DNA from: Micropterus salmoides
Taxonomy: Eukaryota; Chordata; Actinopteri; Centrarchiformes; Centrarchidae
Length of the DNA stretch: 64,000 nucleotides
Assembly (NCBI RefSeq): GCF_014851395.1
Contig: NW_024040485.1
Span: 6,596,104 to 6,660,103, forward strand
Direction of reading: 5' to 3'
Every line of letters starts with the position of its first letter. Positions within the stretch are counted from its first letter, which is position 1. This document shows, piece after piece, positions 21,191-33,057 of the stretch. The notes under the pieces were generated by a model. It did no database searches. It was not told where the DNA came from and was given only the letters and a program-made list of their open reading frames with translations. Both the position numbers and the translations under genes were made by a program.

Positions 21191-21551
21191 TAGCTGTCAA
21201 AAATGAGTTTGATGGAATGTCATGTATAATTCTCTCTCACCACCCTGGGATCAGGGACCAATAACCAAATATGAGCCAAGTATGATCAGTCTAAAATGGG
21301 GTTTGTCCACCTATAGATGGCAAACACAGAAGGGTGAATCCGCACACAGGCCGTGGCAACCAACTCTTACTACAACATTATACATAAATAATCATAGGCA
21401 ACGACTTCTTAAAATTATAATAGGATTTATTCAACTCAAGCATAGATCAATGATCAATAACTTTAAGTAAATCACTATTAACTATTGTAAGCAAAAATGA
21501 AATAAAGTCAATAAACAAATCTTACAAAAATATACAACAATCCAGCAAGCA

Positions 21552-21554
<3 letters not shown>

Positions 21555-21596
<42 letters not shown>

Positions 21597-21625
21597 TGTT
21601 GTGTGTTGTGTGTGTGTGTGTGTGA
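21555..21625. repeat. (TG)n microsatellite
   Basis: Nearly pure TG dinucleotide run with two short interruptions. Confidence 0.95.
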
Positions 21626-22329
21626 GAGACAAAGGAGGGGGAAGGATCCAACCATGTGGGTGGTGCCAGATCCGGTTGTGCTAGAGGCCAGCTGATTTTG
21701 GAATCAAGATGGCGGTTCAAACCATCATCATCATTCATTTCAAGATCAAGATGGCGGAAAATCTCTCTCCCCTGAACTAAAAAAAATGGGGACGCACTCT
21801 GATGCTAGCCTACTGTGGGTCACAGGTCTGGTTAGCTTCAGAGATCACGTGGTGTGTGCATGTGGGGTTAGTAAGCAGAAGGAGAGAGAAAGGCACAGAG
21901 CAAAGCTATATACATACAATATACCACAAACTATCTCACAAAGATTTCTAAATATTGACTGAAGAATGGAATTAAGTTTGTATCAAAATAGCTGAGCAGT
22001 TTTATCAAAACGCCTGTTCACGTCACTCAATATCCCTCCTCCCCATAGTAGGGGAGAGAGGGAAGGTTGTAACAGGTCCAATTTCTCCTATCAGGAACAA
22101 GTTATGAATCACCTGATTCACTCTGCAGATGCCCAATTTAGTCCTTATTTCACATGGGGAAAAGTAGCACCCTGTGGCAGGCACAGCAAATTTTAGAAGG
22201 AAAAATATTTAAAGTGAAAAGTATATTTTATATTTTTTTATTAAAGCATTATCTACTTTGTAGTTAAATTGATCAAACCTAACTCATATTTATTGTGTCT
22301 ATGTCTACGTGTTTATTGTGTAAAATGGA

Positions 22330-23075
22330 CCATTGAAATGGTGTGTTTGGACTGCACTGACTGGGAGGTTATCAGGACAGCTACCAATAGTCTGGATGAG
22401 TTTACTGATGCTGTGATGTCCTACATCAGTTTCTGTGAGGACAGCTGTACACCAACTTACACCAGGGTGAGTTATAACAATGACAAACCCTGGTTTAGAG
22501 CCAAACTCCGACAGCTTAGGTTGGAAAAAGAGGAGACATTTAGGAGTGGAGACAGGGCCGGATGCAGGGCGTTAAAGTACAGGTTTAGAAAGGAGGTGCG
22601 AGAAGCTAAACGAGAGGCTAAAGGACCAGTTCTCTGCAAACGAACGACGCCACTTCTGTCTGGAGGGGTTTCAGACAGATCACAAAGTACAAACCCAAAG
22701 CCCCCACTCCATCAACGACTCTTGCCTGGCAAATGATCTGAACCAGTTCTACAGCCGCTTTGAGAGTCATTTGGACACCATCCCCCATGACTCCTCCGTT
22801 CAGCTTCAGTCCACCATCCCCTCCTCCCACTCCTCAGAGTTTGCAGTCTCTGATTCCAGGACCATTAGAACCGGTTCCCCTCAAGGCTGCGTTCTTTCCC
22901 TTCTGCTCTTCTCCCTGTACTGTCACCAGTCTGTTAAGCTCCTGAAGTTTGCAGATGACACCACCCTCATTGAGCTCATCTCTGGTGGGGATGAGTCCGC
23001 CTACTATTTAAGACAATACAACAGAAATACATTCAAGACAAAAGGAACCTTTTACAAGACAACCTCTGCCTATTG
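22330..23075 (+). pseudogene. Non-LTR retrotransposon (Rex1/L2/CR1-like) ORF2 fragment
   Basis: Positions 22330-22620 read a linker typical of fish LINEs just before the reverse transcriptase (CLDCTDWEVIRTATNSLDEF, YNNDKPWFRAKLRQLR). Positions 22860-22990 give PQGCVLS and the catalytic FADDTT box in another frame. The fingers and half the palm between these are deleted, and frames change near 22640 and 22740. It is a dead, internally deleted copy. Clade assignment is by motif wording only. Confidence 0.75.
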
Positions 23076-23261
23076 AAATTTCCCAGAATTTCTCCTCTCC
23101 ATTACTCTCAGCCTACATCAGAAATTTCAACATGCACACAGAGTTATTAATTCCTGTAGCCTTCTTCACAGGTTATGGACTACTGCAGAGTCCTAGACTC
23201 CCAGAACCCCATGTTCCCTATCTTTCCTCATTACTTTTCTAGTCAGTAGTTGGGACTATGC

Positions 23262-25450
23262 TTCTCTGATTATTCAATTCAATTTTATTTATATAGCGCC
23301 AAATCACAACAACAGTTATCTCACAGCGCTTTTCATAAAAGAGCAGGTCTAGACCATACTCTGTGCTGTTATTTACAGAAGCCCAACAATTCCCACCAAG
23401 AGCAAGCACTAGGCGACAGAGGCAAGGAAAAACTTCCTTTTAAGAGGCAGAAACCTCGAGCAGAACCATGGCTCAGGGTGGGCGGCCATCTGCCTCGACC
23501 GGTTGGGGGTGAAGGAGAGAGAGAGAGAGGAACAGTGAGAGAAAGAGAGAGGGATGGAAGGACAGAGAGGGGAGGGAGGCAGCCTACACAATATACACAC
23601 AGAGGTACAGACAGTAAAGGTGATGTTGCTATAGACTAAATGAATAATGGTACAGATATTTATAGTAGTGTTAATGATAATAATCGTAATGTTAATGATT
23701 ATAACAATAGGACTAGTAACAATAGTTGTTGTAGCAGAGGGTGTCAAGCAGGAACATGGGGGCAGCAGGTGACCCACAACCACAGATCCAGACTCCACAG
23801 CTCCAGAGCCAGAAACACCTGCAGGAAGTGATAGGAGGAGAGAGGAGAGGGACGAGAAAGCACAAGACTACCGGAAAGGGGAGAAGTTGAGTTAGTAACA
23901 TGCAATAATGGGATGAGGTTGCATACAGAGGGAGAGAAAGTAGAGGAGAGAGGAGCTCGGTGCATCATGGGAAGTCCCCCGGCAGTCTAGGCCTATAGCA
24001 GCATAACTAAGGGTTCAGGACTCACCTGAGCCAGTCCTAACTATAAGCTTTATCAAAGAGGAAAGTCTTAAGCCTACTCTTAAATGTGGAGATGGTGTCT
24101 GCCTCCTGAACCCAAACTGGAACCTGGTTCCACAGGAGAGGAGCTTGATAGCTGAACGCTCTGGCTCCTAGTCTACTTTTGGAGACTCTAGGAACCACAA
24201 GTAACCCTGCATTCTGGGAGCGCAGTGCTCTGGTGCGATAGTAAGGTACTATGAGCTCTTTAAGATAAGATGGTGCCTGACCATTAAGAGCTTTGTAGGT
24301 AGAAGAATGATTTTAAATTCTATTCTGGATTTCACTGGAAGCCAATGCAGAGAAGCAAAGACAGGAGAAATGTGATCTCTTTTCCTGGTTCCTGTCAGAA
24401 CACGTGCTGCAGCATTCTTCAGTAATCCAGCCTAGAAGTAACAAATGCATGGACTAGTTTTTCTGCATCATTTTTAGACAGGATGTTCCTGATTTTCGCA
24501 ATATTACATAGGTGAAAAAAGGCGGTCCTTGAAATTTGCTTAATGTAAGACATGTCCTGATCAAAGATAACTCCAAGATTTCTCACAGTGGTGCTGGAGG
24601 CCAGGGCGATGCCATCAAGGGAAACTATTTTTTTAGATAATGCGTCACGGAGGTGCTTGGGCCCCAAGGACAGATCCTTGACTAACTTTGCCGTGCATGG
24701 AGGACTCATCGTTAACATGTACAAACTGAAATCAATTTGATAAATAGGACTTAATCCAGCTTAGAGCGGTTCCTTCAATGCCAATGAAATGTTCCAGTCT
24801 CTGCAATAGGATCTGATGGTCAATGGTATCAAATGCAGCACTAAGATCTAATAAAACCAGTACAGAGACAAGTCCTTTGTCTGATGCAATAAGGAGGTCG
24901 TTAGTAATTTTCACCAGTGCTGTCTCTGTGCTATGATGAACTCTAAATCCTGACTGAAAATCTTCAAATAAACTATTGCTCTGTAGAAAGTCACACTGCT
25001 GTTTAGCAACTGCTTTCTTTATTATTTTCTTTTTTAGAGGGGCTACAGAGTCGAGTGTCATTCGCAGCGAGCCTACAGCACTATCAACAAGATGATTGAT
25101 TTGGGAGGGACTGAAATTAGCATAGGAGTCCTCTGTTACTTTGTGACTTGATAATGAATTTAGAGCTGATGGAATTGCATCCTTAAATTTAGCTACAGAC
25201 AGACATCTTGTATAGAAATTATTTGCCCAATGGCGTGTAGTTCAGCAATACAAACTCAAAAGTTATAAAACAGTGGTCGATAAAGAGGGATTCTGTGGGA
25301 ACACTATTAAATGTTCAATTTCAATACCGTATACCAGAACAAGGTCGAGGGTGTGGTTAAAACAGTGAGTCGGTTCATGAACACTCTGAAACAAGCCAGT
25401 GGAACAGAATATCATCACTATCTGAATACCAAGTTTCTGTCTTTCAAGTA
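23262..25450 (-). mobile_element. L2/CR1-type LINE, minus strand, internally deleted
   Basis: The 3' end lies at 23262 (TTCAATTCAATTTTATTTATATAGCGCC, also found at 41321). The region 24419-24724 reads the distal part of the RT (LVKDLSLGPKHLRD; TTVRNLGVIFDQDMS), and 24732-25061 reads the proximal palm (FQSGFRVHHSTETALV; LDLSAAFDTIDH). The stretch 25080-25440 matches the linker before the RT. The catalytic FADD segment is missing between 24724 and 24732. It shares family with 4858-5296 and 41321-42660. Confidence 0.8.
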
Positions 25451-26281
25451 ACTATATGTTTTATCCTCACCTACAATCCGGTCTCTGGGAGTCCAGTAAG
25501 TCTGTCTCCTCTGTAGGATCCCGTCACCCTCTTCTTTCCAGCGGGTCCTGGCCTCTGTTGTCACAGCAATTCAGCAGGAGGTCTTTCCCGAGGAATCTCT
25601 GACTCCCCCTGTGCACGGTTTCAGGTCCCAAACCTGGCTGGAGGAAGGATATTGGGATCTGGCTCGAAGGACCAAGTAGTTAGGAAAATCTTTTCCAAAA
25701 GAATCCAGAATTGACTGACGATAAAAGCTTGACAAATGTCACTCAGAGATAGACCAGAACTGTTATCTAGCTTACGCCACCTCTTTCGCTTGTAGGTGTT
25801 TCCTGTCTTCGTCTCATAAGCTGTAAATGTAATGCTGGCTGCTATTAAATAAATCATTTACTTGAATCCTAATGTAATTCTGTTTGCACAGGGCTGTGTT
25901 GCACAATGCAAACATAAGTTCAAGTATTCTGTCAAACTGAAGCTAAATGACACAGAGGCCAAAAAAAATTAATAGTAGGCGATATTTAATAAAATAAGTG
26001 TCAGTCACTGTAACACAGTTAGATACAGGGCTTCCCTAACTACTGCCTCGCCAGTTAAAAGCTTTTCATAACCAAGAGTTGAGGTTTAAACATTAAAGAT
26101 GAAAATCCTTGTTCAAAGTGTGAAACAAAAGCTATTTGTCAAACTCACAGATACATAACCTTCCTACTGATATCAGTCTGACTCCGTTGGGGCCTTTACA
26201 AATTTAAAATGTACCTTTTGGGATTCCCTTATACCATACCATATACTCTCATCCAGCAGGTCGGTTTCAGTCTCGATGAAT

Positions 26282-26410
26282 CATTTAAGCAAAGTTCTAA
26301 GTCAATGTTTTACCTACTGACAAACATGGACTTACCTACTTAATAGGATCATTTAATCAAAGTTCTAAGTCAATGTTTTTCCTACTGACAAACATGGACT
26401 TACCTACTTA
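26282..26410. repeat. 68-bp tandem duplication
   Basis: Units start at 26282 and 26350 (CATTTAA.CAAAGTTCTAAG) and share TCAATGTTTT.CCTACTGACAAACATGGACTTACCTACTTA with only two or three differences. The near identity points to a recent local duplication. Confidence 0.85.
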
Positions 26411-26629
26411 CTGTGAACTTTCTGAAAACCTTCTGTTTGTTTATGTGGCCAAACATAGCCGTGTTCCAATCTTTTTCTCTCTAGTTCTCCTCCTCTTCTC
26501 TTTTCATAGGGTTCTCTGTTGCTCAGCTGCCTACTGGATCTATAATCTTCATATATGTTGCAATTCATCTATAGTTTTAGAGGAAGAAGAACACTTCAGA
26601 AGAAACACCAAGGTAGTTTATTTGGAAAA

Positions 26630-26667
26630 AGTAAAAAAAAAAGAAAGAAAGAAAGAAAGAAAGAAAA
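26630..26667. repeat. (GAAA)n microsatellite
   Basis: A poly-A run followed by about six GAAA units. Confidence 0.85.
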
Positions 26668-27703
26668 AGTAGGTATCCTTGTGGGGACCAGCTTTTTGTC
26701 CTCACAAGTTTCCATCCCCAACAACATAATTAATCATTTAAATATACACACATACCTTGTAAGTCTATACTTGAGGACCTTTTTCTTGATCACTTTATGT
26801 ATGGTCTCCACCTGTGATTGAAAGAACTAAATAAATAATGAATAGCCCACAATTTGCTTTATTGTCTCGTGACTCAGAACCCAGATGCAGACAAGAACAT
26901 GGCTCAGGAGGATTTTCACACAGTTTGACACAAGATATGGTGAGATAGGCTTGATGCTGGGGGTAAGGTTCCTCTGGTGTGGCGTGGGAGGTAAGTGCGA
27001 GGCCTGGCAGGGCAGTTAAATAGGGCTGGCAGAGAAGTGAGTTTGCGATGGGGAATCTCCAGCCGTCTTCCGTAACAGAGCGGCACGAGAGCAGAGCAGG
27101 GTTCTCCAAGAACACTAAGCAGGGCACAGGAATACAGAGTCAAAAAACAGGTACAGAAGCAACAGGAGGCAGGATAAAGCTGGTCATATTTTCACTCACA
27201 AACTAGACTTAATAATTCAGCAAGGAACTGAGAAGATGGCAGGGTATAAAAGCCAGTCCTGATGACAGGAGACAGGTGTGTGAGCAGCAGATTGCCTGCA
27301 GTTGGGGAGAACCGCCCAGTGGTGCAGCCCACAACTCCGCCCTGAGGGAGAGGGAGGAAAGGTGAGGCCAGAGGGAGAGACAGAGACCACACACAGACAG
27401 ACAAAACCAAACACACAACTGTCACCTCCCTGCCTGCGGCAGTGTGACATCTGCAGTCAGGTAGCCTACTGTAGGTATATGTTAAAATACTGTTAACCAA
27501 TAGAAGTGTTACTTTACTTGAGTATTTCCATTGTCTGCAACTATACTTCTACTCCACAACAATTCAGAGGGAAATACTGCACTTTTTACTCCACTACATT
27601 CATTTGATAACTTTAGTTACCAGTTACCTTGCACATTCAGATTCATAATACAAAATATAATCAACACATACAGTAAATTATGATTTTATTATACAGTATA
27701 TTA

Positions 27704-28720
27704 TATAAACTGCTCAAAAAATAACGGGAACACTAAAATAACACATCCCAGATCTGAATGAATGAAATAATCTCATTAAATACTCCTTTCTTTACATAGT
27801 TGAATGTGCTGACAACAAAATCACACAAATTATCAATGGAAATCAAATTTATTAACCCATGGAGGTCTGGATTTGGAGTCACACTCAGAATCAAAGTGGA
27901 AAACCACACTACAGGCCGACCCAACTTTGATGTAATGTCCTTAAAACAAGTCAAAATGAGGCTCAGTAGTGTGTGTGGCCTCCACGTGCCTGTATGACCT
28001 CCCTACAACGCCTGGGCATGCTCCTGATGAGGAGGCGGATGGTCTCCTGAGGGATCTCCTCCCAGACCTGGACTAAAGCATCCGGCAACTGCTGGACAGT
28101 CTGTGGTGCAACGTGGCGTTGGTGGATGGAGCGAGACATGATGTCCCAGATGTGCACAAATGGATTCAGGTCTGGGGAACGGGCGGGCCGGTCCATAGCA
28201 TCAATGCCTTCCTCTTGCAGGAACTGCTGACACACTCTAGCCACATGAAGTCTAGCATTGTCTTGCATTAGGAGGAACCCAGGGCCAACCGCACCAGCAT
28301 ATGGTCTCACAAGGGGTCTGAGGATCTCATCTCGGTACCTAATGGCAGTCAGGCTACCTCTGGCGAGCACATGGAGGGCTGTGCGGCCCCCCAAAGAAAT
28401 GCCACCCCACACCATTACTACACACTAGAGTGAAAGCACCGCCAGCATTCAAAAGTGACCAAAACATCAGCCAGGAAGCACAGGAACTGAGAAGTGGTCT
28501 GTGGTCACCACCTGCAGAACCTCTCCTTTATTGGGGGTGTCTTGCTAATTGCCTATAATTTCCACCTGTTGTCTATTCCATTTGCACAACAGCATGTGAA
28601 ATTGATTGTCAATCAGTGTTGCTTCCTAAGTGGACAGTTTGATTTCACAGGAGTGTGACTGACTTGGAGTTACATTGTGTTGTTTAAGTGTTCCCTTTAT
28701 TTTTTTGAGCAGTGCATATA
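27704..28720 (-). mobile_element. Tc1-like DNA transposon, ~1 kb
   Basis: Terminal inverted repeats read ACTGCTCAAAAAATAACGGG at 27709 and, on the other strand from 28713, ACTGCTCAAAAAAATAAAGG. TATA sequences flank both ends, consistent with TA target duplication. It encloses a transposase remnant (27963-28415). The 5' half of the transposase gene is missing, so this is a deletion derivative. Confidence 0.85.
27963..28415 (-). pseudogene. Tc1 transposase C-terminal half (DDE_3)
   Basis: The 150-codon frame reads MVWGGIS, GFLLMQDNARLH (second catalytic Asp) and RSPDLNPFVHIWDIM. In Tc1-family transposases the position after NP carries I-E with the third catalytic acidic residue, often NPIEH or NPIEN; here it reads F-V. 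The N-terminal DNA-binding domain and first Asp are absent. The protein cannot be catalytic. It lies between intact inverted repeats and could still be mobilised in trans. Confidence 0.85.
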
Positions 28721-28727
28721 GGGTGGC

Positions 28728-28835
28728 GATGGTGCAATGGATAAGATACCTGCCTTTGGTGTGAGACTTAACCCTTGTTGCTTGTATAGCAATTGTAAGT
28801 CACTTTGGATAAAAGTGTCACTGGACTGTGCTGCA
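28728..28835 (+). mobile_element. SINE relic
   Basis: The segment GGCGATGGTGCAATGGATAA resembles a degenerate tRNA-derived head, and TGTAAGTCACTTTGGATAAAAG (28794 onward) is the conserved tail of several fish SINEs. The B box is degraded. It lies directly beside the Tc1 end. Confidence 0.55.
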
Positions 28836-29289
28836 TTTTGGCTTCATCACCCTTCCTCCTGTATGTGCGTTCTTAAAATTAAAATCGGTTTGTTATGTCT
28901 GTGGTATCCCATGTTTTTAAAATTGATTAAGATTTTAAAATCGGTGTGCACCAGACATAAGTTGGCACCTTGTTTTGTGGATCCGTTTGTGATTAACAAG
29001 GTTATTAACCCCATGGTGGTAAGACTACCAGCATCTATGACGAGTCTGCCCAACCACATACCTCTTCATCAACACGTTTGTTTATAAAAACTGCTCACTT
29101 TCACATCGCCTGCTGTGTTCTGTGTTGGCTCTTGGGTCCACCAACATGAGGTGTAACAGCATAGAGCTTTTACAAAATGATTGAGTCAAGCTTATTTTCA
29201 GTTGTACCCCATAGACCATGACCTCAATGTTGGCTGCTTTTCTGTCGTTAAAGTTAATATAATTAGATAAACCACAAAGCTGTGGTTGT

Positions 29290-29540
29290 AGCAATGAAAT
29301 CAGTATTATTGATGCATCCCTCTGCAGGGCCTTTTTGGTGATGGAGGTGATGTTCAGCTCCCATTTGAGGTCCTGGGAGATGATGGTGCCCAGGAAGCGG
29401 AAGGAGTCCACAGTGGCGACTGATGAGTCACGCAGGATGATGGGCGAGGGTGGGGCTGGGCTTTCTGAAGTCCATGACCATCTCCACTGTCTTCAGAGCT
29501 CCAGACTGTTCTGGCCGCACCAGGTCATTATGTAAGTAGA
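29290..29540 (-). pseudogene. LINE reverse transcriptase fragment
   Basis: On the minus strand, 29540-29440 reads a EMVMDFRK block in one frame and 29411-29300 reads FRFLGTIISQDLKWELNITS in another. These are the thumb-side motifs of Rex/CR1-type LINE reverse transcriptases. The fragment is short and frameshifted. Confidence 0.65.
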
Positions 29541-30308
29541 TGTAGGATTTTATGTGATCCACTGTTGACATTTACTCGCAGGCCTATGTGTATGCTCCCA
29601 GAGAAGGTCCCTTTCCTGCTGTGTTGGATCTAAACACCTTTACATCTGACATATCTGGCTAACATAGGTTTTGTGGTTCTGGCTGTAGCAGTGTTTACTT
29701 GTTAATGTCAGAGATGCATCTGGACCACTTTAAAGCAGTGGATTTCTTACATAGTCATTGGGCTGCATGGTTGTGCATCTCCCTATTTTCAAGACTAGGT
29801 GCCCACTGCGTGTGCAGGGTTTTTCATTTTAGCAAAGCTTAAAATTCTCCTGAGGATGTAATGGGCAATGGCCAACACTGGACCGACCGATGGTGTAACT
29901 TCCTCACTCACCCAATACGCCAGGTACCAGACTTGTGTTTATAAGGTGGCCCCGCTCCAGCCAAAGATGGTTAAGTTCAAGTTTATTGATATGTGTCAGT
30001 ACACAAGAAAAATAAACATGAAACATGAAAAAATTAAGAATACAAAATTACCGTAGCCTATACAGAATAACATTCAACAAATGAGAGATAGGACACTTTC
30101 CTTGTCATCCTACTTTATATGCGACTTAAAGTTCTAAAAGGAAAATGGACAACAAAGTATTGTATGCTAACTTGGTTAAATTTTACTTTATTTCAAAAAC
30201 TAAGGTTTCTTCAGCTTCTGATGTCTTAAGATGTTTTCCTATTTCAATTTAAGCTTAAAGTATTTTATCAGAGAACTTCCTGTTTTATACTTTTTTATGT
30301 TGTCAAAT
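29541..30308. other. No gene recognised
   Basis: Unique-looking AT-rich sequence without a supported frame or a repeat shared with the rest of the window. Confidence 0.4.
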
Positions 30309-31000
30309 GCGAATTTGGAAAAGCCACCGTCACCTATCTTGGACAGCAGGTTGGGCAGGGACAAGTGCGCCCTGTTGAGGCCAAGGTTGTTGCCATCAGG
30401 GACTGCCCTGTTCCCACGACCCGGAAAGCCCTGCGCCAGTTTCTGGGGATGGCTGGATACTACAGGAGGTACTGCCGCAACTTCTCCAGTATCGCCTCCC
30501 CACTCACAAGTTTACTCAGCACCAAGGTGGATTACGTATGGACCCCAGAATGCCAGGTAGCATTTGATAGTGTAAAGACCTTGTTATGTCACACTCCTGT
30601 GCTCGCTGCCCCTGACTTTACCGCTCCCTTCAAGCTTGAGGTAGACGCCAGTGCAGTGGGCGCTGGTGCTGTCCCGTTACAGGACGGGGAGGATGGTATT
30701 GACCATCCTGTTGCTTACTTTTCCCGCAAGTTCAACCGACACCAGATAAATTATTCCACCATTGAAAAGGAAGCCCTTGCTCTGTTGTTAGCACTACAGC
30801 ACTTTGAGGTCTATGTTGGGTCTACTCCTCTGCCTGTTGTTGTGTTCACTGATCATAATCCCCTTGTTTTTCTGTCTCGCATGTTTAACCACAACCAGCG
30901 ACTCATGCGATGGGCACTGGTGGTTCAGGACTTCAACCTCGACATCCGACATAAGAAGGGCTCTGAAAATGTGCTAGCTGATGCTTTGTCGAGACTGTAG
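30309..31000 (+). CDS. Ty3-type retrotransposon reverse transcriptase C terminus and RNase H
   Basis: An uninterrupted frame (ATG-less at its left end, truncated in the RT thumb) reads RQFLGMAGYYRRYCRNFS, then RNase H: first Asp in KLEVDASAVGAGAV, Glu in STIEKEALAL, Asp in VVFTDHNPL, and the final conserved SENVLADALSRL directly before the stop. The RT fingers and palm are absent, so the element is 5' truncated. No integrase follows: the polypurine tract and LTR begin 52 bp later. The clean frame suggests a young insertion. Confidence 0.88.
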
Positions 31001-31063
31001 AGATTAGCTAAGTTAGTAGCTTTATTGCCAAGCCACGGGGGCTTATAATTTAAGGGGGGGGAG

Positions 31064-31638
31064 TGTTACGGCCGTCGCTGGCTGCCTTAGAGTAGTTGTG
31101 TTTTGGAGTTGTCTGAACTGTATGCAAATCCCCGCTGCAAGCACCTGTTGAGGATTGGTTCCCCTGGATCTGGAACCACCCACTTCCTGGTTGCTGTTTG
31201 CTGGCGTCTGATTGGTGTGGCCGAAGATCCTACCGAACCTGCCAACCAGGACTCACCAATCAACACCAGCTGGCCTACTAATAGTTTGTGTTCCTGCAGT
31301 TCGAGGCGACTGTGAGCCAGTGATCAGTTCGCCTTGTTGTTGGTTGTGTACCCCTGTGAATGTCTTGAGTGTTGAATTTACCTATTTCTGTCAGTTGCCT
31401 GCTTAAGTGACTCTTGTCAGTTAAAAACTTACATTCCTGTACAGCATGTAGGTACTGACCTCCTTTTGTTAAGTGTTTTTTTTGTCAGTACCTACATAGC
31501 CTCCTTTTGTTGTTTTTTTTTTCGGAGACAACTCATTTAATTAAACAATTGACTCAACCTGAATTCAGTTGTCCTTACCACCTTAATTTATCCCAAATAC
31601 CTTGTTACTGCCCTACCCTAACGAGCTGGGTTGTAACA
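31064..31638 (+). repeat. 3' LTR of the Ty3-type element
   Basis: A polypurine tract (AAGGGGGGGGAG, 31052-31063) is followed by TGTTACGG at 31064. The LTR closes with GGGTTGTAACA at 31638, giving the inverted ends TGTTAC/GTAACA and a length of 575 bp. The 5' LTR is not present upstream. Confidence 0.8.
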
Positions 31639-31992
31639 ATGTTTTCTGTCTCAGTGAAGTTGTTTTTCCTTTTGCATTTTTCACTTTAAGCTTTTCCTTC
31701 ATCCATTTCAGGCTTTTTCGATTTCACTTTTGATTCTCAAGCTGCCATTTCATGATATCAGTTTCAATCTCAAATGTTCTATTTTCCACTATTCACATTT
31801 TAACAATTCAATTTCAGTCAGATTCTAGCAGTGCACTAAATACATCTTAACGTTTTCTCCTTTAAATGTAGTGAGCATGCACCCTGTTTTCATAGCCTTA
31901 CAAGAAGCGATATCACCTATTATCAATCAAATATTAAATGGTTCTATTCATTACAAAACATTAACACACATTCACACATGATTATACTAGAG

Positions 31993-32410
31993 TTAAAGGT
32001 GGGGTATGCAATTCTAATCCAATACATATCTTTTTGTCAAATTCAGTGAATATCTTCTCACGCTCATAGCTGTCCGTTCTGTCTGGTGTTTGAAAACAGC
32101 CCAAACAAACAAAGTGGCTTGGAAAACGTCACACAACACTATTCCAGTCATGATTTGTGTGTCAGGTAACTTTAAATTACTGCACACACACTAAGCTTAC
32201 TTTCTAGTTCTCCAGGATAGGCAGTGGTTGTGATGTTAGCTACAGTAGCAGGAGAGTTGTGAGTATCGCTGTCTGTGTTAGCTTCGCAGCAGCAACTGTA
32301 GCCACAACTTATCTAATGTTAGTTACATTACTTGCTGTGTCGCTGTGCGCTCTATATCGTGATATTTGTCATGGTATTGGATTTATCCAGAATCGCACCC
32401 CACCTTCAAT
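31993..32410. mobile_element. MITE with AAAGGTGGGGT termini
   Basis: The left end reads AAAGGTGGGGTATGCAATTC and the right end, reverse-complemented, reads AAGGTGGGGTGCGATTCTGG. Both continue into ATCCAATAC. No transposase is present. The right half is also found at 58735-58975. It ends about 40 bp from the stop codon of the second thioesterase copy. Confidence 0.65.
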
Positions 32411-32448
32411 TAGCAGCCTTGAAGTATTTCCTATCATCCAATTTGCAT

Positions 32449-33057
32449 CTATAATTTGGCTTTAGTACGAGTAGCATCACAGCTCAGCTGAGATCGTAAG
32501 AACTCCTGGATCTTCTTCCACATGTGGACTTCAGCTGCTGCGTGAGCCACCGGCTCACCCCCCCACAGCACTGAACTGCTGAGGAGCCCATGTAAAGCGG
32601 AGGGACAGAACGGTCCATAAGGCGGCTCCAGTAGGTGTCCAGCTCTCGGGTAATACACAGTCTCAAAGTTATCCTTCCCATGACGCTTCAGTCTCTCCAC
32701 CATCTCATCCATGTAACCTTTACTGTCCCAGTTGAGGTCGTCCTCTGAAGCCACAAACAGGAAACGTCCCTTGGCTTGTTCAATGGGGACCAGGCTGCCC
32801 TTGTTTTCCTCTGCCAGGGGATTTTTAACACTGTACTTGATAACGATAGCCCCTGAATTTGTGGTAATCACCTTGCTGGAGTCGTACAGTAATGGTGTGA
32901 GGATTTGGCGTTTCCTGTAGTATAGAGGAACAGCTATATTGGCGTTGCTGCCGTTGATCCACACTGTGGCCTCAACACCTGGCACATAAGCAGCAAGTGA
33001 AAGCGCAATATCTGCCCCCTTTGATCGTGATATTATACCAACTCCTTTACTGCCCAC
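32449..33057 (-). CDS. Acyl-CoA thioesterase (ACOT/BAAT family), last exon, copy 2
   Basis: A second copy of the same 202-codon terminal exon as at 3431-4039. It opens at a CCCAG acceptor (to 33058) and keeps ISRSKGAD, ASEDDLNWDSKGY, RAGHLLEPPYGP and the C-terminal AKL. Intron sequence directly upstream (ACACAGAGCTCAGGAACTGGGCTA) also matches copy 1, so the duplication covered more than the exon. The preceding exon is not found upstream; 33845-34344 is a gap, and retroelements follow. It is either a gene with distant or hidden 5' exons or a partial duplicate. Confidence 0.88.
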   Translation of the reverse strand: MGSKGVGIISRSKGADIALSLAAYVPGVEATVWINGSNANIAVPLYYRKRQILTPLLYDSSKVITTNSGAIVIKYSVKNPLAEENKGSLVPIEQAKGRFLFVASEDDLNWDSKGYMDEMVERLKRHGKDNFETVYYPRAGHLLEPPYGPFCPSALHGLLSSSVLWGGEPVAHAAAEVHMWKKIQEFLRSQLSCDATRTKAKL

